Assembly (NCBI GenBank): GCA_016219765.1
Contig: JACRKM010000086.1
Span: 1-12,006 of the forward strand
Direction of reading: 5' to 3'
Length of the DNA: 12,006 nt
From: Candidatus Woesearchaeota archaeon
Lineage (GTDB): Archaea; Nanobdellota; Nanobdellia; Woesearchaeales; UBA11576
Made by a program: the position numbers and the translations under genes. Shown in pieces: positions 6,425-12,006 of the stretch (within the stretch, counting starts at the first letter, position 1; every line of letters starts with the position of its first letter). The notes beneath the pieces were generated by a model. That model saw only the letters and a program-made list of their open reading frames with translations. It was not told the DNA's origin and did not search any database.

Positions 6425-7525
6425 ATGAAGACATTCAGGAACCTCTACGCAGACTTGTGCTCATACGACAACCTCTATCTTGCATACAAACAAGCAAGGA
6501 AACACAAGACACGCAAACAGTATGTGACGGCATTCGAGCGCGACCTAAAGCAAAACCTGCTGCTGCTCAGGACAGAACTCCTGCTCCATTCATACAGACC
6601 GATGCCTCTCAAGACTTTCATCCTGCGCGACCCAAAGACAAGGAAAATCAGCAAATCAGACTTCCGCGACAGGGTAGTACATCACGCACTCTGCAATATC
6701 ATAGAGCCAAAACTAGAGAGACGATTCATCCACGACAGCTTTGCTAACCGAAAAGGAAAAGGGACGCTGGCAGCAATAAGAAGATTCGAGCAGTTCAAAA
6801 GAAAAGTCTCAATGAACCTCACAACGATAAAGGGCACAAAAAACATAAAAGGATTCGTGCTGAAAGCAGACGTAAAGAAATTCTTCGACACGGTCGATCA
6901 CCAGACGTTACTTGGGATAATCAACAGAACAATAAAAGACAAAAAAGTCATGTGGCTCATAAAAATAATACTTGCCAACCACAAAACCAAAATAGGAGGA
7001 GTCGGCATGCCTCTTGGCAACCTCACATCACAGTTCTTCGCCAACGTCTACCTCAATGAGCTTGACCAGTTTGTCAAGCATGACCTGCGGGCAAGATACT
7101 ACCTCCGCTATGTGGATGACTTCGTGATACTTAACAGGTCAAAAGAAGCGCTCCAGTTTTACAAAGAAGAAATAGAAAGTTTCCTCAAAGAGACGCTCAC
7201 CCTTTCACTTCATCCGGCAAAGTCAAGGATATTCCCTCTATACAGAGGAACAGATTTCCTTGGGATGAAGATATTCGCACACCACAAGACCATCCGAAGG
7301 AAGAACATCAGAAGGTTTTTGCAGAAACTTGAGGAGCAATGCAGACGATACGACGAAGGAACAGCAAACTATGACAAAATCTATGATTTGCTTGAAGGAT
7401 GGTGCGCGTACACAAAAAATGCAGACACACATAGACTAAAAAGAAGGATCTTGCGGCAGGCTGAACTAAAATTCAAAGGAGAAATATCTACAAAAGAAAT
7501 AAACAGGCAATTGAAAAACTGCTGA
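6425..7525 (+). CDS. DGR reverse transcriptase
   Basis: 366 aa, a normal size for a DGR RT. It would copy the TR RNA into cDNA with errors at adenines. Visible RT motifs in order: N-terminal YRPMPLKTFILRDPKTRK and RDRVVHHALC (about 56-90), FANRKGKGTLAAIRRF (about 105-120), ADVKKFFDTVDH with catalytic D149, GMPLGNLTSQFFANVYLNELD (194-214) and the active-site YVDD (229-232). The GxxxSQ form (GNLTSQ) in place of the QG of group II intron RTs is characteristic of the DGR clade. A basic thumb region follows to the C-terminus; no maturase or endonuclease domain is present. ATG 6425 has no clear Shine-Dalgarno site. The TR lies directly upstream and probably on the same transcript. No Avd gene is found on either side. 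Confidence 0.93.
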   Translation: MKTFRNLYADLCSYDNLYLAYKQARKHKTRKQYVTAFERDLKQNLLLLRTELLLHSYRPMPLKTFILRDPKTRKISKSDFRDRVVHHALCNIIEPKLERRFIHDSFANRKGKGTLAAIRRFEQFKRKVSMNLTTIKGTKNIKGFVLKADVKKFFDTVDHQTLLGIINRTIKDKKVMWLIKIILANHKTKIGGVGMPLGNLTSQFFANVYLNELDQFVKHDLRARYYLRYVDDFVILNRSKEALQFYKEEIESFLKETLTLSLHPAKSRIFPLYRGTDFLGMKIFAHHKTIRRKNIRRFLQKLEEQCRRYDEGTANYDKIYDLLEGWCAYTKNADTHRLKRRILRQAELKFKGEISTKEINRQLKNC

Positions 7526-7558
7526 AAAGATAATTGAGTATAATTCAAGAGCTTTTCA
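7523..7558. terminator. Hairpin between convergent RT and pilus-cluster genes
   Basis: TGAAAAG (7523-7529) pairs with CTTTTCA (7552-7558); an inner TTGA/TCAA (7534-7537/7545-7548) can extend the structure. It starts on the RT stop codon and lies in the 72-nt gap between two converging genes, so it may act for both directions. Weak and AT-rich. Confidence 0.35.
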
Positions 7559-7597
7559 ACATTGCGATCTTAGAATCAGTAATAAGTCTCCGCGCTT

Positions 7598-7927
7598 CTA
7601 CAGTACAAAAAACAGGACAATTCCGACGATCACTAAAATATTCCCGAGCACGTATACGCCATAACTGATCTTCTCATCGTTAGGCAACTTCGTAAACCAG
7701 TCAGGGAATTTCTTAAAGACAGGTCCAAGATTCTTGAAGAAATACGGGAGTTTCTTGTTGAAGAAATCATCAAATGCCATGCCGACGGCTTTGAAATAAA
7801 GATTGATGTCAAATGCTTTGGGAGGCATCGGCGGCCGCATTTCTGCACCGGCGGGCTGCCCGGGTTTTGCTGGTGCTGTGAGCGCCTTTGCACCGAGGCG
7901 ATCGTAGAGCGCGCTTTTGTCTGGCAT
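7598..7927 (-). CDS. Small proline-rich C-tail-anchored membrane protein
   Basis: 109 aa from ATG 7927. The first ~45 residues are Ala/Pro-rich (GQPAGAEMRPPMPPKAF), the middle is aromatic and basic (FDDFFNKKLPYFFKNLGPVFKKFPDWF), and the last ~22 residues (VYVLGNILVIVGIVLFFVL) are one membrane helix, so it should be anchored with its N-terminal part in the cytoplasm. A longer frame begins at TTG 8032 inside the ATPase gene, but GAGGT (7932-7936) four nt before ATG 7927 supports the shorter form. It follows the ATPase by 31 nt on the same strand and is probably in its operon, perhaps as a membrane docking partner. Not a family I can name. Confidence 0.7.
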   Translation of the reverse strand: MPDKSALYDRLGAKALTAPAKPGQPAGAEMRPPMPPKAFDINLYFKAVGMAFDDFFNKKLPYFFKNLGPVFKKFPDWFTKLPNDEKISYGVYVLGNILVIVGIVLFFVL

Positions 7928-7958
7928 TGCAACCTCTTTTTTAGACGAACCGTTGACA

Positions 7959-10289
7959 TTAGGCAAGTCCGAATGTTTCTTCTTGTTGCTTTTCGCCCTT
8001 ATATAGTTTTCTTTTCTTGGCTTCGTGTTCAAACCAGTTCATCCAGCGGCGTTCGATCTCTTTTGAATCAAGGACGCCTGCGTCACGTTTGACTTCTTCA
8101 GACAGTAAGTGGAACTTATCGTTGCATTTAATGACAAACGGCGCTTCGAGCATTTCATCATCTTTAAGCTCGATCGATCGCTTGACAAGGTGTTCCTTTA
8201 GTTTTCCTCGCAGTACGATGTTGTTCCAGATGGCGTCCCAATTCCCTGCGAAATCGGGAATGTTTGCCGCGATGGATTTCAGGGTGTCGCAGTCTCCATC
8301 AAGGAGCGCGTCCGTGGGTTCAACGCTGTCGGTTTTTGATTCATATTTCATTATATCAACGAATCCATTCTCTAACAGCGGGTCCTCTTGCCATTGTTTT
8401 CTGACCTCAGTGATCTGGGTAAGGCGGCGGTAGCGGTGGAGGCCATCGGCGGATTTGATGGGATTGACGATGATGACAAGGTCTGTTGCTTTGAAACTGG
8501 TCTTAGGAATGCCGATGTCATTAACAACACGGTCATACAATCCGAAAGGGCTGTCTGCGTGGATAGTTCCTGCGACGACGTTTGCGGCTGCCCCGACGCG
8601 CATTGCCTCATACAGCGCCTTCGCTTCCGTGCTCCGTACTTCCCCGACTATGAGTGCAGAGTCGCCAAGGCGCAGCGTGCTGCGGATTCCATCGGCAGCG
8701 CTCATCTCAGAAGATCCTTTAGAAAGCGAAGATGCCACTTTGAGCGGCTGGATATTGAAGCCTAGACGGCGCATGGATTCTGACGGGAGTTCGAGAGTGT
8801 CCTCCACCGTAATGATGCGGTAACGTCGCATTATCTCGATAAGCAGTGCTGAAAGAAAACTGCTCTTTCCGCTGCTTCGTGTTCCTGCAACCATCATTGC
8901 TCTGCTGCCGTCGACAAAAAAGCTGAGGAGGCCTGCGCAGAGGGGAGTAAGCATCTTATATTTAATGAAGAGCGGAAGTGTCCATGGCCTGTCACGGTGG
9001 CGTCGAAAAGAGAATGCAATGCCAGTAGGATCGAGTGGCCGCGTGATGGCTGAGACGCGGACATTTGCGCCAGGAAGTTCAAGTTCAGTATCGAGAATCA
9101 CATTTGCTTCATCAAGAGGCCTTCCGGAGACCATGCGAAGTTTTGTTGCCCAGCTTTCTGCTTCCGTGATGGTTGGTACAATGTTGGTGACGCAGTCATC
9201 AAAATCAGCATGAACGATGAAAACTGGAAGTCGCCCCTGGGGGCTGTTGACGCTGATATCCTGGATCTTCTCATCTTGGAGAAGGACTTCGACGAGTCCA
9301 AAACCTATCGTGTAGCGGACGAGGATGCGTGAGAGTTTAAGGATGGTCTCCTCGTTCATCTGCAAGTTGCGATATGCAGCAAGTTCTTCAAGAAGATCCT
9401 TGCCGACATTCACAAATACTTGGCGCATGCGTTCAGGATCGGTGAATTCTTGCCGTGTTGGCTTGTGCTCCGCGAGAATATTGCGTGCCATGTCTAGAAG
9501 CTCATACTCATCTTCAGAAAGCTTGAACTCCGGCGGCATTATGTGATATATGGATTGCACAGAAGTTGCCTGCTGGAACACCGTGATCTCTGTATCTTCG
9601 CCAATCAGGTAGTTAGCGAGCTCGGTAGCATCAGCAGGGTAGTTTGCCATGAGTTTTGTCCACATGAAGTCCGGCTTAATTATTGGGTGGAAGAATTTTC
9701 GGTAAATATCCCGCTCGCCGACGCTATATCCAGCTAAGAACGGTTTTGCTGCAGTGATTAATTTCGTCTTTTCAAGAAGATCGATGTCGTATTGCAGAAT
9801 TCCCATGTATTTTTCGACACAGGGCTTGAGCTTTTCGTCAACAAGCTTAAGATAATCTATATGTTCTCGCCGCTGTGCACGCCTGAGTTCGACGTACGTG
9901 CCGATTGGATCTGAGCGCAGAGTTTGAAAGATCAATTTCTGGATTTCGGTGTACCACTTGTTTGCAAAGGGCGTGCACGCTGGCGTGAAATTGATTGCCG
10001 CTAGTGAAAACATCTCCTTTTGTTTTGTTAGTTGCGCGTATACATGCGAAATCTCACGGATCAAAACTGTTTGGTTGTAATCGTACTCGTACTCACGCTT
10101 TTGGAGAAAAACAAGTTTGGTCGCGGTCTCCGATTCAACGAGAGCATCACACACCCGCGCCATGACAGCAGGGTTATCTTCGATTGATGGAATCATGGTA
10201 GCGCCTTCATAGTTAAGGCGCATCACGTTGTCTTCTCCTTCACGAATTATTTCATACCCGTACAGAGGCAGTTTGGTTCCAAAGATCAT
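7959..10289 (-). CDS. Archaellum/type IV pilus-type secretion ATPase (FlaI/ArlI-like)
   Basis: 776 aa counted from ATG 10289. Hexameric ATPase of the GspE/PilB/FlaI superfamily, expected at the cytoplasmic side of the membrane to power a pilus or archaellum. The core holds Walker A GTRSSGKSS (469-477), an Asp-box segment IITVEDTLELP, the Walker B region SALIVGEVRSTEA (544-556), and a His-box GTIHADSPFG. The N-terminal ~290 residues are a family-specific domain, and the C-terminal ~130 residues after the core form a further charged region, making it longer than typical FlaI (about 550 aa). The start: GTG 10301 extends the frame by four codons, but GGTGA (10298-10302) lies eight nt before ATG 10289 and overlaps that GTG, so ATG 10289 is preferred. 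AAAGGTCACCTTT (10293-10305), a perfect palindrome, covers this Shine-Dalgarno site. The platform protein (FlaJ/TadC) is not in the window. Confidence 0.88.
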   Translation of the reverse strand: MIFGTKLPLYGYEIIREGEDNVMRLNYEGATMIPSIEDNPAVMARVCDALVESETATKLVFLQKREYEYDYNQTVLIREISHVYAQLTKQKEMFSLAAINFTPACTPFANKWYTEIQKLIFQTLRSDPIGTYVELRRAQRREHIDYLKLVDEKLKPCVEKYMGILQYDIDLLEKTKLITAAKPFLAGYSVGERDIYRKFFHPIIKPDFMWTKLMANYPADATELANYLIGEDTEITVFQQATSVQSIYHIMPPEFKLSEDEYELLDMARNILAEHKPTRQEFTDPERMRQVFVNVGKDLLEELAAYRNLQMNEETILKLSRILVRYTIGFGLVEVLLQDEKIQDISVNSPQGRLPVFIVHADFDDCVTNIVPTITEAESWATKLRMVSGRPLDEANVILDTELELPGANVRVSAITRPLDPTGIAFSFRRHRDRPWTLPLFIKYKMLTPLCAGLLSFFVDGSRAMMVAGTRSSGKSSFLSALLIEIMRRYRIITVEDTLELPSESMRRLGFNIQPLKVASSLSKGSSEMSAADGIRSTLRLGDSALIVGEVRSTEAKALYEAMRVGAAANVVAGTIHADSPFGLYDRVVNDIGIPKTSFKATDLVIIVNPIKSADGLHRYRRLTQITEVRKQWQEDPLLENGFVDIMKYESKTDSVEPTDALLDGDCDTLKSIAANIPDFAGNWDAIWNNIVLRGKLKEHLVKRSIELKDDEMLEAPFVIKCNDKFHLLSEEVKRDAGVLDSKEIERRWMNWFEHEAKKRKLYKGEKQQEETFGLA

Positions 10290-10340
10290 CTGAAAGGTCA
10301 CCTTTTGAGCATCGAAAAGGACTACCCATGAATACTAACA

Positions 10341-10439
10341 TAAATTTTATTAGTGCTCCCGCCCTTAGGAGTACTTGCGTGTGAAAAGAGTTTATCACAC
10401 TTATTAAGATTATCCTTTATCAGAATAATTTATCAGAAT
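10341..10439. promoter_or_regulatory. Divergent control region between ATPase and coiled-coil genes
   Basis: The 227-nt gap 10290-10516 has no gene. TAAATTTTATTA (10341-10352) contains an AT-rich TATA candidate for the minus-strand ATPase gene. AGTGCTCC (10352-10359) and GGAGTACT (10368-10375) form an 8-bp inverted repeat with one mismatch, a candidate operator. TTTATCAGAAT occurs twice (10416-10426 and 10429-10439, 13-bp period) with a further TTTATCA at 10391-10397; these may be binding sites for control of the plus-strand gene. No promoter for the latter stands out. Confidence 0.35.
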
Positions 10440-10516
10440 CATAAAACGGAACAATAAAAACTGCTCGCGCATGATTTGCGCAGTACATCCTAAGAACATG
10501 TATAATTGGTGTTTGA

Positions 10517-11077
10517 ATGGCTGATACAACATTTGCTCCCCCGGGTATGGGCGGAGCTCCTCCACAGACTCCTGCAAAACCCGCAGGAGGCCTGTTTGCG
10601 GCAAAGCCCAGGACTGGTCCAAACATTGAGGCGGCGCTTTCAGACATGGCTGGAGAAGTCAATAATATTGGCCGGCGTCTTCGCGTGCTTGAGGAGAGGT
10701 ATACAAATCTTCGCAAGAAGACGCAAGTCACTGATCAGAATATGCTTGCAGCGAACAAGCGCATGATGACTGAGATTCATGCAACGCTTGCATCGGTTGA
10801 CGATCTCAAGAAGGACCTCACGGAAATGCACGAGAAATTCGCAATGATGATCCGTGAAATCAAGGAATGTGCAAAGCGCCAGGATGTTGCCGTGCTGCAG
10901 AAGTATATCTCCTTTTGGGAACCGATGAATTTCGTGACGCGCGAAAGTGTTTCAAAAATGGTGCAGGAAAACGTTGACGCGCAGTTCCACGACCTAAATA
11001 TTCGGCTTCAGCAGGAAGAATACATCAAGGAGCAGATTCAATTTGCGCTGCGGGACTTAAAAAAATCAGATACGTGA
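10517..11077 (+). CDS. Proline-rich coiled-coil protein, possible FlaC/ArlC-like accessory
   Basis: 186 aa, soluble. The first ~35 residues are Pro/Gly/Ala-rich (PPGMGGAPPQTPAKPAGG); the rest is helical with heptad character, notably VNNIGRRLRVLEERYTNLRK (about 48-67) and later DDLKKDLTEMHEKFAMM (about 96-112). The LEERYTNLRKK segment recalls archaeal flagellar accessory proteins of the FlaC/D/E type, which couple the motor to signalling, but the match is weak. GGTG at 10508-10511 lies five nt before the ATG. Transcribed away from the ATPase gene and convergent with the next gene, with stops only five nt apart. Its layout (Pro-rich N-terminus, coiled-coil C-terminus) mirrors its neighbour, so the two may work together. 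Confidence 0.68.
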   Translation: MADTTFAPPGMGGAPPQTPAKPAGGLFAAKPRTGPNIEAALSDMAGEVNNIGRRLRVLEERYTNLRKKTQVTDQNMLAANKRMMTEIHATLASVDDLKKDLTEMHEKFAMMIREIKECAKRQDVAVLQKYISFWEPMNFVTRESVSKMVQENVDAQFHDLNIRLQQEEYIKEQIQFALRDLKKSDT

Positions 11078-11082
11078 TATGA

Positions 11083-11733
11083 TCACTTCGCCTGCTTCTT
11101 CAGCGTCTCGGTGATGCGGGATAATTGAGCAACGTTCTCGACGAACCCGGGCAAGACTTTCTGGAAAACCTTCTCAAGTGCCGCCACTTCGGTTCCTACA
11201 TCTTGGATGTGCAGGTCGTACTCGCCGACTTTTTCAAGCACTGATCCCTGAAGTTTATCAAAATTTTCTTTAAGATTCTTGAACTCAGTTTCAATGCTTG
11301 CGATGCGGGCTTCTGTCTTTTCTTTCCAGTCTATGATGCGGTTTATGTTCTCGACAAGCTCTGCCCACTTTTCATCGATAATCGCTTCTGCAAGCTCTTC
11401 GATGCGGGTGACAGCATAATCTCCTTCTCCACCGCCGCCACCCTCGGGTGCCATTGGAGGCATCATGGGCCCTGCTGCAGGCATGGGCATTGGACCTTGT
11501 GGATAAGCAGCAAAACCCGACGGGGGCATTGGCGGGATAGGATTTTCTGGCATGCGATCACCTTTTTGTAGCTGCATCGGCGCTATTTGTGCGCGGATAT
11601 CTGATTGGCTCATTGCATCAAGGATTTGATTGGTGAAGTATCCTTGGCGCGTTAAGATTTCTGTAATTTGATTATTGGATAGTCCTTGTTGTCGAAGGTT
11701 TAGTACTTCTTCGGTTGGAGTTCCGGCAGGCAT
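11083..11733 (-). CDS. Coiled-coil protein with N-terminal helical domain, pilus-cluster associated
   Basis: 216 aa from ATG 11733; TTG 11745 would add four residues (MLKS) and cannot be excluded. The N-terminal ~45 residues (PTEEVLNLRQQGLSNNQITEIL, then GYFTNQILDAM) form a small UBA-like helical unit of a kind I associate with DPANN proteins. A Pro/Met/Gly linker follows (about 60-105, ending in GGGGGEG), then a long coiled coil (about 110-216: INRIIDWKEKTEARIASIE, FKNLKENFDKLQ). No signal peptide or membrane segment. Convergent with the previous gene. Proximity to the secretion ATPase suggests a cytoplasmic accessory role, but the function is unknown. Confidence 0.68.
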   Translation of the reverse strand: MPAGTPTEEVLNLRQQGLSNNQITEILTRQGYFTNQILDAMSQSDIRAQIAPMQLQKGDRMPENPIPPMPPSGFAAYPQGPMPMPAAGPMMPPMAPEGGGGGEGDYAVTRIEELAEAIIDEKWAELVENINRIIDWKEKTEARIASIETEFKNLKENFDKLQGSVLEKVGEYDLHIQDVGTEVAALEKVFQKVLPGFVENVAQLSRITETLKKQAK

Positions 11734-11792
11734 AGACTTCAACAACCATCTGAGTGATTAAAACACTGATTAAACAGATTAATCAAATTTGC

Positions 11793-11800
11793 TTTTTAAA
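11793..11800 (-). promoter_or_regulatory. TATA box of the minus-strand coiled-coil gene
   Basis: TTTAAAAA on the minus strand, preceded by purine-rich AAACC as in a BRE. It predicts a start near 11770 and a leader of about 35 nt. GATTAA appears three times between it and the gene (11756, 11768, 11777). Confidence 0.4.
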
Positions 11801-11828
11801 GGTTTCTACGAAGAAGCCGATGAAATCA

Positions 11829-11908
11829 TAAAAATCGGTCGCATGCGTCCTACTCCGCACTAAAGTGCAGAGTTTGAACGGACGCCTGGATGTATAGACC
11901 GATTTTTA
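11829..11908. other. Multi-stem palindromic element
   Basis: An outer perfect 12-bp stem joins TAAAAATCGGTC (11829-11840) and GACCGATTTTTA (11897-11908). Inside it are GCGTCC/GGACGC (11845-11850/11880-11885) and GCAC-TAAA-GTGC (11857-11868). Three nested stems in 80 nt point to a structured RNA or an element end rather than chance. No coding frame is apparent. The TAAA loop matches that of the hairpin at 2461-2474. Confidence 0.45.
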
Positions 11909-11914
11909 GGATGC

Positions 11915-11979
11915 CAAAAATGTCGCCCTAAAGGACGGGGTTGCAACCCCACACAAAAATGTTTGGCGACATTTTTGTG
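11915..11979. other. Palindromic element with alternative stems and IS605-like hairpin
   Basis: CAAAAATGTCGCC (11915-11927) is complementary to GGCGACATTTTTG (11965-11977), 13 bp. A competing stem pairs CACAAAAATGT (11952-11962) with ACATTTTTGTG (11969-11979), 11 bp with a 6-nt loop. Between the arms lie a copy of the 2461 motif (one mismatch) and GGGGTTGCAACCCC (11937-11950), a perfect palindrome. The two long stems cannot form together. It could be a terminator, a switch-like RNA or a transposable-element end; the window stops too soon to tell. Confidence 0.45.
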
Positions 11980-12006
11980 CATGACATAAGTTCGAAAACA
12001 ACTCAA

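Noticed and set aside
6235..6747. 170-aa frame that runs through the TR and into the RT gene
   Set aside because: It only reads the TR in the VR frame and then continues out of frame with the RT; after the TR its sequence has no protein-like character.
6425..7525. Group II intron or retron reverse transcriptase
   Set aside because: No maturase or endonuclease domain, no intron RNA domains, and the GNLTSQ motif plus the TR/VR pair identify the DGR type.
7928..8032. N-terminal extension of the small membrane protein from TTG 8032
   Set aside because: It overlaps the ATPase 3' end, is Lys/Asn-rich without a domain, and the GAGGT site favours ATG 7927.
8388..8823. Plus-strand frames of about 120 aa
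   Set aside because: Antisense to the conserved ATPase core (Walker B and His-box region).
10416..10439. Possible CRISPR-like repeat (TTTATCAGAAT twice)
   Set aside because: Only two short copies with a 2-nt gap; no spacer-sized intervals or cas genes.

Overview
The window looks like a chromosomal segment of an archaeon, most likely of the DPANN group (Woesearchaeota/Pacearchaeota-like). Support: TTTATATA-type TATA boxes instead of bacterial -35/-10 promoters, GGTGA Shine-Dalgarno sites, an archaeal (class I) CCA-adding-enzyme-like nucleotidyltransferase, and a FlaI/ArlI-like secretion ATPase grouped with small coiled-coil proteins. The lineage is inferred from gene style only; no rRNA is present.

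Layout. (1) 1-375, minus: 5' part of a CCA-adding-like nucleotidyltransferase, running off the left edge. (2) 649-2322, plus: a GAF-GAF-class III adenylyl cyclase with a complete set of catalytic residues. (3) 2323-2587: intergenic stretch with hairpins, one resembling an IS200/IS605-type end. (4) 2588-7525, all plus: a diversity-generating retroelement (DGR). It holds a vWA protein, a translationally coupled J-domain protein whose last ~30 codons are the variable repeat (VR, 4584-4673), a GC-rich GAAA hairpin just after the VR, a winged-helix/MNT nucleotidyltransferase and HEPN pair, the template repeat (TR, 6261-6350), and a DGR-type reverse transcriptase. (5) 7598-11733: an archaellum/type IV pilus-like cluster: C-tail-anchored small protein, 776-aa ATPase, and two proline-rich coiled-coil proteins. 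(6) 11746-12006: promoter of the last gene, then a heavily palindromic stretch with no gene.

The main system is the DGR. TR and VR align over 90 nt with 12 mismatches, 11 of them at TR adenines (11 of 31 adenines changed; 1 of 59 other bases). The TR is loaded with AAC/AAT codons, and the RT carries the YVDD catalytic motif and a DGR-like GxxxSQ motif. The presumed cycle: TR RNA is copied with adenine mutagenesis and the cDNA replaces the 3' end of the J-domain gene, diversifying the C-terminal face. Unusual points: the diversified protein begins with a J-domain carrying an HPD motif and is coupled to a vWA protein. No Avd-type accessory gene is visible; a MNT/HEPN toxin-antitoxin-like pair sits between VR and TR instead. 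Together this suggests an intracellular, chaperone- or conflict-linked DGR rather than a phage tail or surface receptor; that functional reading is inference.

The flanking cyclase and pilus genes look like host genes into which the DGR block was placed.
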